A stretch of DNA of 64,000 bases from Robiginitomaculum sp. (GTDB lineage Bacteria > Pseudomonadota > Alphaproteobacteria > Caulobacterales > Maricaulaceae), in NCBI GenBank assembly GCA_021776635.1, contig JAJFFN010000024.1:1-64000 (forward strand), read 5' to 3'. The notes under the pieces are model-generated. The model saw only the letters and a list, made by a program, of their open reading frames with translations, did not search any database and had not been told where the DNA came from. Position 1 is the stretch's first letter, and each line of letters opens with the position of its first letter. Positions 6,636 through 16,343 of this stretch are shown piece after piece. A program made the translations under genes and the position numbers.

Positions 6636-9600
6636 CTATCTTTTCGCCAGTATCATTTCCAGTTTCACCGTTTCACCAGCGCGGTCCACAATAACTTCTA
6701 CCTTGTCGTCGGGGTTATATTTGCCCAACTCATTGGTGTAGGCTTGTAAATCTTTGACCTCTGCACCGCCGAAATTGGTGATGATGTCGCCTTTCATCAG
6801 GCCTGCTTTGGCACCGGGGCTATCGTCTGATACCATCATGACTTTGACGCCGACACCTTCAAATGCGAAGTCTGGCATTGTGCCTGTGCTGACGCTACGG
6901 CCTTTACGCTCTCCCGCAGGCGGTAGGACTTTCTCTGTACTTGGCTTGATTTGATTGGTCATTGGCTCAGGGCGTCCGCCTAGATATTCTACAACTTCTT
7001 TGGTGAGAGCGGCAACGCGCATCAAACTGCCTGGTTTAATCTTTTCGGCCGTATCGCTTGGGCGGTGATAGTCACCGCTGGGTGCACCAAAAATATGTAT
7101 GGCAGGAACATTAGCCTCTAGGAACGCTGTGTGATCTGATGCGTTGACCGCTTGTTTCACTAGATTAGTTTTAATACCCGTTGTTGCAGTGGTTCCCATG
7201 AAAATAAAAGGCCATTCACGGGCAGATGTACTGCCGAAAATAGTAATTTTATCATCCGAACGACCAACCGTATCCAAATTGACATTGGCGAACATTTTAT
7301 CTGCCGGATAATCTGTAGCGGTTTTTACATAGTGACGTGCACCTAGCAATCCAGCTTCTTCTGCTGTTGCCGCCAATAGGATTATAGTCCGTTCTGGCGC
7401 TGATTTAGCCAATGCGTGTGCCATTTCTAACAAGACGGCGACACCGGAAGCATTGTCATCTGCCCCAGGGTGAATTTGATCCCTAAACGCATCGCGAACA
7501 CCTGGCCAGCCATGACCGAGATGGTCATAATGGGCGGAGAGAATTACGGACTGCCCTTCATATTTAGGGTTGGTACCGGGAATTACGGCCACAACGTTGC
7601 GAACATCTACGGGGGTGCCATCAGGGCCATCGACAGAAAAGCGTTGATAATATCCACCGTCGCCGCCAGGTTTCAAGCCTGCATCTCTGAATGTATCAGC
7701 TATATATCGGGCCGCTTTTTTGAGTCCGGCTGTGCCGACGCCGCGCCCTTCATATTCGCGGGAGGAAAGTGTTTCCACTACGTTCATCATGCGCTTACTA
7801 TCAAACACCGCTTTGAGCTCGGCGAGAGCTGGGCGTGGTTTAAGTTTTGCAGTCGTTGTTACATTTTTGTCGAGAACTGCGACCAGAGGAGAACCAACGG
7901 CAGGCCATTGCCCCTTTGCTGAATTTGTCGGTTCGTCGCCTGTAAATGCCAGATAAGAATATTTTCCGTAATGAGGTAATTTTCTGGCGAGCCCGGCAAC
8001 GGCAGCATCTGAATGTATTGTCAAACCAACAACAACAATTTCAGGGTCGTCCTTATGGCGAACTGCAATAATGGTAGAATTTTCAGCCTTTGCCAATTCG
8101 TTGCCGCCAAGTGTGACGGAAGTATCCCCAATTTCAGCGTCATAACCGTCTAGTGATTGTTTCACGTGTTCATAAAATTTATTATTAGCTCCCAAAACCC
8201 AATTTGCACCTTCGAGGGGGAGGGTATCAATATCGCTGTCTTTCACAATTTTGACGTTTCCACGCTCACTCCAGAGTGTCGCCAGTTTCGTATAACGAGA
8301 GCTAAGTTTTGAGGTTGTTTGGGTCGGTAGAACGATCGTAACTTTGTCTGCTCCAAATGCAGCACCTAGAGAGGGCGGTATTTCCGCCCAATGTAAGCGG
8401 CGAAACAAGTTGAAATGAGAATCGACTTCTACGCGAACTACAGAACCAACAACCGGTAATGTGAACACTTGTTTGCGCTCAGTCATGTTAACGTTATGTT
8501 TTGTAACACCGTCGGCAGTAAAAATGGCGATTGGAACTTGCAAATCAAAGGGGTCATGGCTTTGGTTTTGTTTAAGCATTACTGTGAGTTTATCACCATC
8601 TTGAGCCGCTTTTTCTATTGCCAGCTCTGGTGCACCAACGTCGTTTACCCATTGGTCAAAAAACGGTTTCAAATCTTTATCAGTGGTTTCCTCAAACGAA
8701 GTACGAATGTCGTCCCAAGTACCAACAGCATATTTATTGTTACGGTAGAACCGTTGGAAGCTCCGAACAAAATTTTCATCGCCGACTTGCTCGCGTAGCA
8801 TGTCAAAGACCATTGAGGTTTTACCGTACCCAACGGCCTCGGTGTGGCCATCTGTGCGTCCAACAAAATCCTTTAAAGGGAAATCTGTGCTGTCATCCAC
8901 ATAGCTGGTGTAGCGTTGTAATGTTGAGCGGCGGTATTCTGCGCCTGTACCGCGCTGCTCCGCAACCAAATGGTCGGCCATATATGCGGTCAGGCCTTCG
9001 GCCCAATTGCCTGTGTCGAAGTCGATATAAACGGAGTTACCCCACCAGTTATGAAGAAGCTCGTGCGGGTAAGACGAATGCAAGATGAACGGGAAACGAA
9101 TGATTTGCGAGCCAAGTAAAGTAAAGCTCGGCATGCCGTAGCCAGTTTCCCAAAAATTCTCAACGAGTGCGAATTTTGTGTATGGATATGGGCCGAGCAT
9201 TTGCCGGTACATTTCCATATACTGTGCCGTAGTTTCCAAATATTTATTGGCCATGGCTTCATCGGGCGTGCGCAAATAGGCCATGGCCGTTACATTGCCA
9301 ATAGGAAGTTCGTACTGCGTAAATTCAGCCGCAATAACATAAATTTCTTCGGTCGGAGTCGGTGCTGACCATTGGTCTTTGTGCTTGCCGTCTACGACTT
9401 CATTTTGCTTGCGTTCCCCTTGGGAAACAGAAGACCAACCTTCGGGTAAGGTGACGGTTAAGTCATATGTAATCAGCGTATCTTCTATAGTCGGTACCCA
9501 GTAGGTCGCACCAGCCAAATAAGCACCGCGGTCTTCGATAAGACCAGGTGAGGAGGAAAAACCACGGGCATATTCGCTCCCCAATTGTTGAATTTCATTG

Positions 9601-10028
9601 TTGATTTCACCAACCATAGATAATGTAATCGTATTATCGCTACCTGCAAAATTGCTCAGCTCATATACATTGACTTTGATGATGCTATCTTCGCTACTGT
9701 TATCCCGGTCCATGCCTAAATCATCGGCGTTGCGGTTTTCTGCCACGAGTTTTAGATTTAATTTGCCGGCAGTTTTTTCAACTGCCAAGTCTGAATTTAG
9801 CATGATTTTCAGGCCGTCTTTGGCCAAGTTGGCTGGAATAGTCAGGACATCACTTGCAAACAAGCTATGGGTTGAAGGGGTAATCGCCACTTCAATTTCA
9901 TGATGTAATGTGCCTTTAGTCGCCGATTTTTGAGCCGTGAGAGTTTTTATGGTTTCAGTTTTCACATCTTTCGGCGAACAAGCAGAAATGGTGAGAGCGC
10001 AGAGGCAAGCAAGAGTAAAACGCAACAT
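6636..10028 (-). CDS. lipoprotein M1 aminopeptidase - M28 peptidase - PDZ fusion
   Basis: An 1130-residue secreted lipoprotein. Residues 1-17 form a lipoprotein signal (LTISAC, lipidation at Cys17). An M1-type metallopeptidase unit spans about 35-560: HELLH at 322-326, with Glu344 as third zinc ligand candidate one residue closer than usual. The usual exopeptidase GxMEN motif is replaced by GYGMPSF. After a linker, an M28 zinc exopeptidase lies at about 735-1020, with ligand candidates His833 (AHYDH), Asp857, Glu890/891, Asp919 and His988. A PDZ domain occupies 1045-1130. It likely digests peptides at the cell envelope with two active sites and PDZ docking. Single gene, terminated before apaG. 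Confidence 0.85.
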   Translation of the reverse strand: MLRFTLACLCALTISACSPKDVKTETIKTLTAQKSATKGTLHHEIEVAITPSTHSLFASDVLTIPANLAKDGLKIMLNSDLAVEKTAGKLNLKLVAENRNADDLGMDRDNSSEDSIIKVNVYELSNFAGSDNTITLSMVGEINNEIQQLGSEYARGFSSSPGLIEDRGAYLAGATYWVPTIEDTLITYDLTVTLPEGWSSVSQGERKQNEVVDGKHKDQWSAPTPTEEIYVIAAEFTQYELPIGNVTAMAYLRTPDEAMANKYLETTAQYMEMYRQMLGPYPYTKFALVENFWETGYGMPSFTLLGSQIIRFPFILHSSYPHELLHNWWGNSVYIDFDTGNWAEGLTAYMADHLVAEQRGTGAEYRRSTLQRYTSYVDDSTDFPLKDFVGRTDGHTEAVGYGKTSMVFDMLREQVGDENFVRSFQRFYRNNKYAVGTWDDIRTSFEETTDKDLKPFFDQWVNDVGAPELAIEKAAQDGDKLTVMLKQNQSHDPFDLQVPIAIFTADGVTKHNVNMTERKQVFTLPVVGSVVRVEVDSHFNLFRRLHWAEIPPSLGAAFGADKVTIVLPTQTTSKLSSRYTKLATLWSERGNVKIVKDSDIDTLPLEGANWVLGANNKFYEHVKQSLDGYDAEIGDTSVTLGGNELAKAENSTIIAVRHKDDPEIVVVGLTIHSDAAVAGLARKLPHYGKYSYLAFTGDEPTNSAKGQWPAVGSPLVAVLDKNVTTTAKLKPRPALAELKAVFDSKRMMNVVETLSSREYEGRGVGTAGLKKAARYIADTFRDAGLKPGGDGGYYQRFSVDGPDGTPVDVRNVVAVIPGTNPKYEGQSVILSAHYDHLGHGWPGVRDAFRDQIHPGADDNASGVAVLLEMAHALAKSAPERTIILLAATAEEAGLLGARHYVKTATDYPADKMFANVNLDTVGRSDDKITIFGSTSAREWPFIFMGTTATTGIKTNLVKQAVNASDHTAFLEANVPAIHIFGAPSGDYHRPSDTAEKIKPGSLMRVAALTKEVVEYLGGRPEPMTNQIKPSTEKVLPPAGERKGRSVSTGTMPDFAFEGVGVKVMMVSDDSPGAKAGLMKGDIITNFGGAEVKDLQAYTNELGKYNPDDKVEVIVDRAGETVKLEMILAKR

Positions 10029-10130
10029 GGGTAATTCCTATAAAATTTCTAAGGAATTTATCCACAAATTTTGGAGTTATACAAGTATTTGGTATAAATG
10101 TTGGCCACAAGGTGGACGCAAGCATCTAGC

Positions 10131-10523
10131 CTAATTTATACTGCGTGCCTCAAACGGGCTATCCAATGAGAACGCCGGTATTTCTACATCAAATTTGGTG
10201 CCGTCTGGAGTTTGTACTTGATAAGTACCAAGCATGACACCAGAGGGTGCGGAAAGCGGGGCACCCGAAGTATAACGAAACACTTCTCCTGGTTTAAGGC
10301 TCGGTTTTTCGCCGACAACACCTTCTCCGCGGACTTCTTGGACCTGGCCATTGCGGTCGGTGATTTGCCAAAACCGTTCAACCACTTGCATGTCTTCACC
10401 TGTGTGATTTTCAATTTCGACCGTATAGGCCCAAATATAACGGTCATCTGCATCCGAGGATTGGTCGTTTAAAAATTCAGGTTCAACCCTGACAACTACA
10501 TCACGTGTTCTGCGTTCGTACAT
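10131..10523 (-). CDS. apaG: ApaG protein
   Basis: A 130-residue protein matching ApaG along its length: YIWAYTVEIENHTGE near residue 30-45, the FWQITD strand, GEGVVGEKPSLKPGE and FRYTSGAPLSAPSGVMLGTY. ApaG is a fibronectin-III-like fold protein linked genetically to Co/Mg tolerance and Ap4A metabolism; its exact biochemical role is unsettled. It stands alone on the minus strand between the peptidase fusion and the divergent dcd. Confidence 0.93.
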   Translation of the reverse strand: MYERRTRDVVVRVEPEFLNDQSSDADDRYIWAYTVEIENHTGEDMQVVERFWQITDRNGQVQEVRGEGVVGEKPSLKPGEVFRYTSGAPLSAPSGVMLGTYQVQTPDGTKFDVEIPAFSLDSPFEARSIN

Positions 10524-10694
10524 CTTTTTGTCCCTTAAAAGTAAAACTTCACAGTTCGTTAGTCATCAATACCCGTCCGCAAAAAAGGTGCAAGGGAATA
10601 ACCCAGTAAAGCGAGCGATTTAATCATTTTAATGTTCTGTATAGGGAGAAATTATCTTCTGTTCACGTACGAGTGGCTCTGGTAGAGGCTATTT

Positions 10695-11765
10695 ATGAAT
10701 ATAGAATCAGAAATAAAAAACGGGATACTCCCAGCACAGGACTTAGCTAAGTTGATAACGGATGGATATGTTCATGCCCGCAAATCCAATGTGCCTACTC
10801 TAGGAAGGGAATTTGAACCAGAGATCGAGATGGGGCAAATTCAACCCGCATCATTGGATCTACGGCTCGGCACAGTAGCTTACCGTCTTCGGGCATCTTT
10901 TTTACCAGGCGAAGGACGTGCCGTCATAGATTGTCTTGACGAAAAATTAGTCATGCACAAAATTGATTTAACGGACGGTGCGGTTTTGGAAACAGGTTGC
11001 GTGTATCTAGTGCCGCTAATGGAGAGTTTGCACTTACCTAAAGATTTATCTGCTCGTACCAACCCGAAAAGTTCTACAGGAAGACTTGATGTGTTTACCC
11101 GTGTCATTGCCGACGGGGCTTCACAATTTGAAACGATTAAAACAGGTTATACTGGACCGTTATATGTCGAAATTGCCCCGCGTACATTTTCAGTATTGGC
11201 AAGGCCAGGGGATCGATTGGTACAAATTAGATTTAGGCGCGGTGCGGAGAAAGTTTTGCGCTCCCAAACCGTCAGCATTGATCTTGAAGCAAAAGATGTG
11301 GACGGTATAATTGGTTGGCGTGCACGTCGACATTCTGGATTAGTCGATATAACAGGCGTTGATGCGCATAATGCACGGGATTATTGGCAGCCATTGAGTG
11401 CACCAGATGGACGGTTGATCCTTGATCCGGAAGAATTTTATATTTTGGCTTCTAAAGAAGCTGTAATCATCCCCGAAAATGAAGCTGCTGAAATGGCACC
11501 AATCGCGCCAGAGATTGGTGAGTTTCGCGCACACTACGCAGGTTTTTTTGATCCAGGGTTTGGATTGAAACAAGCCGGCGGGGCAGGCTCACGGGCAGTG
11601 TTAGAAGTCCGCGGGCGCGACGTCCCCTTTATGCTGCGACACGGGCAGGCCGTCGCCAAACTGGATTTTGAAGCCATGAGCGCTGTGCCAAAAAACCTAT
11701 ACGGTGATAACGGCTCCCACTACCAAGCTCAGGGCTTACGATTGTCAAAGCATTTTAAGCTGTAG
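10695..11765 (+). CDS. dcd: 2'-deoxycytidine 5'-triphosphate deaminase, long form
   Basis: A 356-residue dCTP deaminase of the long alphaproteobacterial type, about twice the 190 residues of the E. coli enzyme and built of two related halves. The N-terminal half carries QPASLDLRLG (about 52-61) and ARTNPKSSTGRLDVFTRVIA; the C-terminal half has the FFDPGFG segment and HGQAVAKL strand. It converts dCTP to dUTP for dTTP synthesis in the cytoplasm. ATG follows a weak GGTAGAGG ribosome site. The gene is divergent from apaG and forms no obvious operon. Confidence 0.9.
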   Translation: MNIESEIKNGILPAQDLAKLITDGYVHARKSNVPTLGREFEPEIEMGQIQPASLDLRLGTVAYRLRASFLPGEGRAVIDCLDEKLVMHKIDLTDGAVLETGCVYLVPLMESLHLPKDLSARTNPKSSTGRLDVFTRVIADGASQFETIKTGYTGPLYVEIAPRTFSVLARPGDRLVQIRFRRGAEKVLRSQTVSIDLEAKDVDGIIGWRARRHSGLVDITGVDAHNARDYWQPLSAPDGRLILDPEEFYILASKEAVIIPENEAAEMAPIAPEIGEFRAHYAGFFDPGFGLKQAGGAGSRAVLEVRGRDVPFMLRHGQAVAKLDFEAMSAVPKNLYGDNGSHYQAQGLRLSKHFKL

Positions 11766-11855
11766 TAGTTATCAATGACACATGGGGACTTGCGTGCATC
11801 CGGTGTTTTTGCTAACTTGCTGTTGTAATAAGACATATTAGTAATTGGGGTCTGT

Positions 11856-13844
11856 ATGCGCATTTTTTTATCATTTTTCATACTCATAATATTATCGGTT
11901 TTAATTATAAAACCTGTGACAGCAAAACCCGTGCCAGTAGAATACTATTCGCGACTGCCTGCTATATATGATGCCGCGATTTCGCCGGACGGAAATTGGC
12001 TGGCGACGATTGTAAATTATAACGGTGAGTATGTTTTAAAAGTTTATAATTTAGCAAACCCTAGTGACAAAAAGAAACGCGGTACCACATACCCAAGCTC
12101 CGTCAAAGTAAATTGGGTGCGATGGGCAAACAATGAACAAATTTTACTTTCAACTAGGCAATCTGAAAAATCTAAAGGTACAGTATATTATTCAGGCTAT
12201 TTGTTCGCTATAGATAGAGACGTTACAAAGTCAAGAATGGTGTTAAAGCCGGATGTCGGCAAAGCTGGAAGTGGTGTTCGTTTAGGGGGCGTTGGCATGT
12301 TTCGCCAATTCAACAACACTGTTGTAGATTTTTTACCTAATGAACCTAATCACATTATAATGGCATTTGGTGCCGAAGATCCATACGCTATAGGTGCGCA
12401 CAAAGTTAATATTAATAACCGCAGCAAGACAAGCCTGAATAGAGGCTCAACGGATATCCAATATTGGTTAACGGACAGAAGAGGGGAGGTTCGGATAGGT
12501 CAAGGTCGCAAAGAAGGCTCTGGTGATTGGCGTATGACTATTAAGGATGGAGCGAGCAATAAATGGCGTGGGGCGGAATACTACCCTGGCCTAGAAGCCG
12601 GTAGTGCTGTGTATGGTTTTACATCTGACCAAAGGGAACTCATTGTAGGTTCTTACAATGGGAAAGATACATTTGGACTATATGTGTATAATCTAGCTCA
12701 TAAGAAACAAACACGGAAATTATTTCACAATAATAAATATGACGTTGAAGACATTATTGTTAGCCCTGACGGGAAAAGTATTGTTGGCGCCACTTATTTG
12801 GCAAATACTATAAAACGTGAATATTTTGATGCAGGATATAAAGACCGGATTGCAACAATTGAGCGACAATTGCCAGGATATCAAATTCATTTGATTGAAG
12901 AAACGCCTGATGGGCGTATTGCTTTGTTTAAGGCCGAGGCTGCTAGTGTTGCACCTGCTCTATATTTGTATAATTTTGAAGAAAAGAGAGGAGACTTCTT
13001 AGCGCGAGATTATCCTGAAATTGGTGAAACAATCCAAGGAGACGTCACCGATGTTAGTTATACTGCGCGAGACCAATTTAAAATTCCCGGCTATATTACA
13101 ACACCTCCAAAAATAGGCTCTGGAGAGGTTGAATTTAAAAACCTACCATTCATAATAATGCCGCACGGGGGACCTTATGCACGCGATACATCTAGTTTTG
13201 ATTATTTGGCACAATTTATGGCATCACGCGGATACGCAGTTTTACAAATGAATTTCCGAGGTTCTGAAGGTTATGGCAGCGCGCATGAGGAAGCAGGTCG
13301 CAAAAATTGGGAAATTATGCAGCAGGATGTAGAAGATGGGACGCGTTGGTTAATTAAGAAGGGATATGCTGACCCAGAAAGAATTTGCATTGTTGGTTGG
13401 TCATATGGAGGATATGCGGCTTTGATGGGTGCTATTACAGACCCCGACCTTTATACATGTTCTGCAAGCATTGCAGGCGTTACGGATCTTAAAGATATGA
13501 TAAATGACATAAAAAAATATAGATTTGGCAAGCATGCTGTGAAGAGTTTTATTATAAAGGGGTTTAAAGATAAAGATGATATAAAGGCGAACTCCCCAGT
13601 AAAACGAGCCAATGAAATCACCACACCAATTTTTATGGCTCACGGCACTGATGATGTAAATGTGCATATTGATCAATTCACCCGTATGAAATCTGCCCTT
13701 AAAAAAAGCAAAGCCAAAACTACATTCATGAAGTTTAAGGACGAGGACCACTATTTCATCGATTTTGAAAACCGGTCAAAAATGATGAGAGGTCTGGATA
13801 AATTCTTGCGCGATAATCTTGGTGAAAGCGAAGCGGCGCCATAA
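11856..13844 (+). CDS. S9 family prolyl oligopeptidase-type peptidase
   Basis: A 662-residue exported peptidase. Residues 1-24 are a signal peptide ending VTAKPVPV. A beta-propeller-like N-terminal domain (about 30-390, with ISPDGNWLA and VSPDGKSIVG blade motifs) precedes an alpha/beta-hydrolase domain. The catalytic Ser is Ser516 in GWSYGGY, with Asp599 (HGTDDVNVH) and His632 (EDHYF) completing the triad. Such enzymes cut short peptides, usually after Pro or in acylaminoacyl fashion; here probably in the periplasm. It is AT-richer than its neighbours. Confidence 0.9.
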   Translation: MRIFLSFFILIILSVLIIKPVTAKPVPVEYYSRLPAIYDAAISPDGNWLATIVNYNGEYVLKVYNLANPSDKKKRGTTYPSSVKVNWVRWANNEQILLSTRQSEKSKGTVYYSGYLFAIDRDVTKSRMVLKPDVGKAGSGVRLGGVGMFRQFNNTVVDFLPNEPNHIIMAFGAEDPYAIGAHKVNINNRSKTSLNRGSTDIQYWLTDRRGEVRIGQGRKEGSGDWRMTIKDGASNKWRGAEYYPGLEAGSAVYGFTSDQRELIVGSYNGKDTFGLYVYNLAHKKQTRKLFHNNKYDVEDIIVSPDGKSIVGATYLANTIKREYFDAGYKDRIATIERQLPGYQIHLIEETPDGRIALFKAEAASVAPALYLYNFEEKRGDFLARDYPEIGETIQGDVTDVSYTARDQFKIPGYITTPPKIGSGEVEFKNLPFIIMPHGGPYARDTSSFDYLAQFMASRGYAVLQMNFRGSEGYGSAHEEAGRKNWEIMQQDVEDGTRWLIKKGYADPERICIVGWSYGGYAALMGAITDPDLYTCSASIAGVTDLKDMINDIKKYRFGKHAVKSFIIKGFKDKDDIKANSPVKRANEITTPIFMAHGTDDVNVHIDQFTRMKSALKKSKAKTTFMKFKDEDHYFIDFENRSKMMRGLDKFLRDNLGESEAAP

Positions 13845-13908
13845 GGGGGCGTTGTAATATTGACGACCATTAGGCGTTCTGCCATTTTGCAATGGAATAG
13901 GGGGCGAT

Positions 13909-14736
13909 ATGCGCACTGAAGACACTTATCACGGCAAGATTTGCGTTATTACCGGAGCGGCGTCAGGAATTGGGCGGGCGTTGGCTTTGCGGCTGAGTGC
14001 GGCTGGGGCAATGTTGGCTATCAGTGATTTAGATAAGGATGGGTTGGCGGAAACGGTTCGGCTTCTTGGTGGCGCAAATTCTAACAGCATTTTAGCAGAT
14101 TATCTTGATGTGTCGGACGGCGATGCCATCGCGGCTTATGCACCGCATGTACAAGCGACGCTCGGTGCGGCGGATTATGTGTTTAATGTTGCGGGTTTGA
14201 CGCGGGTAGGGAATTTTGACCAAACGCCCTTGTCGTCAATGGAAAAAATCATGGATGTTAATTATTGGAGTGTGGTGCGCATGTGTAAGGCTTTTTTGCC
14301 ACAAGTTAAGAGCACCAAAGGCGGGCTGATCAATATTGCCAGTATTTTTGGCATAATCGGATATTCGGGCCAAACGCATTATTGTGCGTCTAAATTTGCG
14401 GTTAGAGGTTTTTCCGAAACCTTGGCTCAAGAATTAGCGGACGATGGTGTAAAGGTCAGTGTGGTATGTCCCGGCGGTGTAGCGACTAATATTGCTAGAA
14501 ACGCCAAAGTGGATGCATTGCCCGACGATGTGCAAAACCGTGAACGGCTAAATGAAAACTTTGATAAAGTTGCTATCACAAGTGCAAAAGATGCGGCGAA
14601 GATAATTCTAAACGGGGTTGCGAAAGGACAATTGCAAATACTTGTCGGCAAAGATGCCAAGCGGGTTTCGTTGATACAAAGATTATTTCCGCAACGTTAT
14701 GTGAAAATATTAGAACGTCGACGTGTTAAAAATTAG
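13909..14736 (+). CDS. short-chain dehydrogenase/reductase (SDR)
   Basis: A 275-residue classical SDR. The cofactor motif TGAASGIG is at about 16-23, NVAGLTR at about 90, and the active-site segment has Ser (NIASIFG) followed by YCASK with catalytic Tyr/Lys near 158-162. The PGGVATNIA segment follows, as in the NAD(P)-dependent family. The substrate is not predictable from sequence. ATG lies after a GGGGGCG ribosome site, 64 bp downstream of the S9 peptidase, possibly in the same transcript. Confidence 0.85.
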   Translation: MRTEDTYHGKICVITGAASGIGRALALRLSAAGAMLAISDLDKDGLAETVRLLGGANSNSILADYLDVSDGDAIAAYAPHVQATLGAADYVFNVAGLTRVGNFDQTPLSSMEKIMDVNYWSVVRMCKAFLPQVKSTKGGLINIASIFGIIGYSGQTHYCASKFAVRGFSETLAQELADDGVKVSVVCPGGVATNIARNAKVDALPDDVQNRERLNENFDKVAITSAKDAAKIILNGVAKGQLQILVGKDAKRVSLIQRLFPQRYVKILERRRVKN

Positions 14737-14845
14737 GATTTGATGTAGCGTTCACCTATGTGACAACCGCCATGCCCAAACCAGTATTACAAGTCCGTAT
14801 TAGCAGTGTATAAGTACTGATTTCAAATTTATGCTTAATTCGAGC

Positions 14846-14860
14846 TAGGGTCAGGACCTA
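14846..14860. repeat. 15-bp repeat, inverted copy at 25047-25061
   Basis: tagggtcaggaccta is the exact reverse complement of 25047-25061, a copy that contains the stop codon of the interrupted nadV. A relative, gggtcagacctta, is at 25141-25153. The sequence is itself partly palindromic and may be a REP-like or insertion-end remnant. The rest of 14737-14935 shows nothing recognisable. Confidence 0.4.
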
Positions 14861-14935
14861 TTCAATAAAAACCCCAGTCTCCAATTTATCATACCTGTTT
14901 TACTGGTCTAGATGTCCAATTTAAAGTTTAGCTTG

Positions 14936-14977
14936 GTTTAATATAATGACTAAATTAGTTTAGTCATTATATTAAAC
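14936..14977. promoter_or_regulatory. perfect 19-bp palindrome before the ArsR-like gene
   Basis: gtttaatataatgactaaa (14936-14954) and its exact inverse (14959-14977) flank a 4-nt centre, ttag. It sits 8 bp before the ATG of the damaged ArsR-like gene. Long AT-rich palindromes of this sort are typical dimer operators, so autoregulation is the natural guess. There is no T-tract as in a terminator. Confidence 0.6.
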
Positions 14978-14984
14978 GATAAAT

Positions 14985-15238
14985 ATGAAGAGTTAAAGCG
15001 TGTTGCCGCTCTATTTGATGCCTTTCTATGGGATGCCTTGGGACATTATCGCCGGATATTAATTTTTAAGACATTGCAAGAAAACGGTGCGGCGGTATTA
15101 AATTTTGGTGGTTTGGCGGAAACCACAAATATCAGCGAAGCCAATCTCGCCCATCATATTCGGATGATGAAAAAAGGAAAAATCGTCATATCGCGCACCG
15201 TGGGCCGCAATACTCCCCTGTCTTTTAAATACCAATGA
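14985..15238 (+). pseudogene. ArsR-type HTH regulator, damaged at its start
   Basis: The frame ending at 15238 encodes LKRVAALFDAFLWDALGHYRRILIFKTL and then GGLAETTNISEANLAHHIRMM, a winged-helix ArsR-like DNA-binding domain. That frame has no ATG; its first usable codon is TTG at 15038, which would cut helix 1. The ATG at 14985 is well placed but one base out of frame: adding one base after ATGAA would give a complete ArsR N-terminus. It is therefore probably a recent single-base deletion, unless a rare start such as ATT is used. No metal-binding Cys pair is visible. The product would be about 85 residues. Confidence 0.6.
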
Positions 15239-15315
15239 TTTGTCGCAAAGTTGGGCTTTTCTTGACCTAAAAACAGGATAATTGTTTAACAGCTACGCGC
15301 TTTGCAACATAGTAT

Positions 15316-16290
15316 TTATGCTGAACAGCTCGCCCCACCGAGTACGCAGAATTTTGCACAGTGAGGGTGGTTTAGTTTAATGGGTGCGCGGGCACCACGC
15401 AGCGTTGAGCCTAGTTCAAATTGATCATCGTCCCATAGTAAAGTGCAGGCTAGAACTGTGGCTCTAGGTGAACCCTTGCGGCGGACGACCATGCGTGAGC
15501 TTGCGCACATGATGTCGTCCGGGCTTACACCCAAAATATCCCAACAGGTGGTTGTGATTTCAGGTACATCAATTTGCTTGTCCATCTCTGGAAAGAGCAC
15601 CAATTGTTTTGTATCTGCTGTGTCTATATTCCAGCCATGGCTTTTGATAAGGTTTGCGTAACCCGCACGCGAATCATTTTCGCTCTCATTCCAGATGGTT
15701 CTACCGGCAATGTTTATATTTATTCCATTATTTGACAGCCAATTAAGCCCTTTCAAAGCGTCTGAAAAACTTATGATCCCGCGTTCATGGTCGTGGTGTT
15801 TTTCGGCATAATGATCCAAGCTAATGCGTAGCGTCATGGCGTCGCTAAAACGTTCATGTAAATCCAGTAGCCCTTTTTGTACGCGCGGACGCATCATAGG
15901 CCTCATGGCATTTGTTAAAACCAACAATTTATGTCCACGTTCAAGCGCCATTTCTGAAAGGCGGATTATATGTGGGTTCAAATAGGGTTCGCCGCCCGTA
16001 AATGCGATTTCAATTTGACCATAGCCCAGGGCCTCGACCTCGTCCAAAAAGGGTGCCATATCCTCAGGCGTTAAATAAACGAAGTGGTCGGCACTTGGCG
16101 AGCTCTCTATATAGCAATTCATGCATTCTATGTTGCATAACGATCCCGTAAAAAACCAAAGAGTTTTTAAGCCCTTGAAATGCACCCGCGCACGCTTTTC
16201 ACCTGCCGCAGTCACGTCCGGGTTTGTAAATTTATTGGGGTCGAGAACAGGCTGATTGTTCTGATTCTTTGGGTCTATAAGTATATTCAT
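15316..16290 (-). CDS. radical SAM protein with Cys-rich C-terminus
   Basis: A 324-residue radical SAM enzyme. The cluster motif CNIECMNC (CxxxCxxC) is at about 52-59, GGEP at about 99-102 and a strand/helix barrel follows (LRISLDHY). The C-terminus has further Cys (TTCWDILG, MCASS, ACTLL) and ends CAKFCVLGGASCSA, which could bind an auxiliary cluster as SPASM/twitch domains do, though the spacing is not a standard SPASM. The ATG has a GAAGGCG ribosome site. No precursor peptide or partner enzyme is adjacent; it is divergent from the XRE operon. The substrate is unknown. Confidence 0.85.
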   Translation of the reverse strand: MNILIDPKNQNNQPVLDPNKFTNPDVTAAGEKRARVHFKGLKTLWFFTGSLCNIECMNCYIESSPSADHFVYLTPEDMAPFLDEVEALGYGQIEIAFTGGEPYLNPHIIRLSEMALERGHKLLVLTNAMRPMMRPRVQKGLLDLHERFSDAMTLRISLDHYAEKHHDHERGIISFSDALKGLNWLSNNGININIAGRTIWNESENDSRAGYANLIKSHGWNIDTADTKQLVLFPEMDKQIDVPEITTTCWDILGVSPDDIMCASSRMVVRRKGSPRATVLACTLLWDDDQFELGSTLRGARAPIKLNHPHCAKFCVLGGASCSA

Positions 16291-16343
16291 GTGCGCCTTC
16301 TAACGGATTGTAGGTAAACTGTCACACAAATTTCTGTGAAGTC

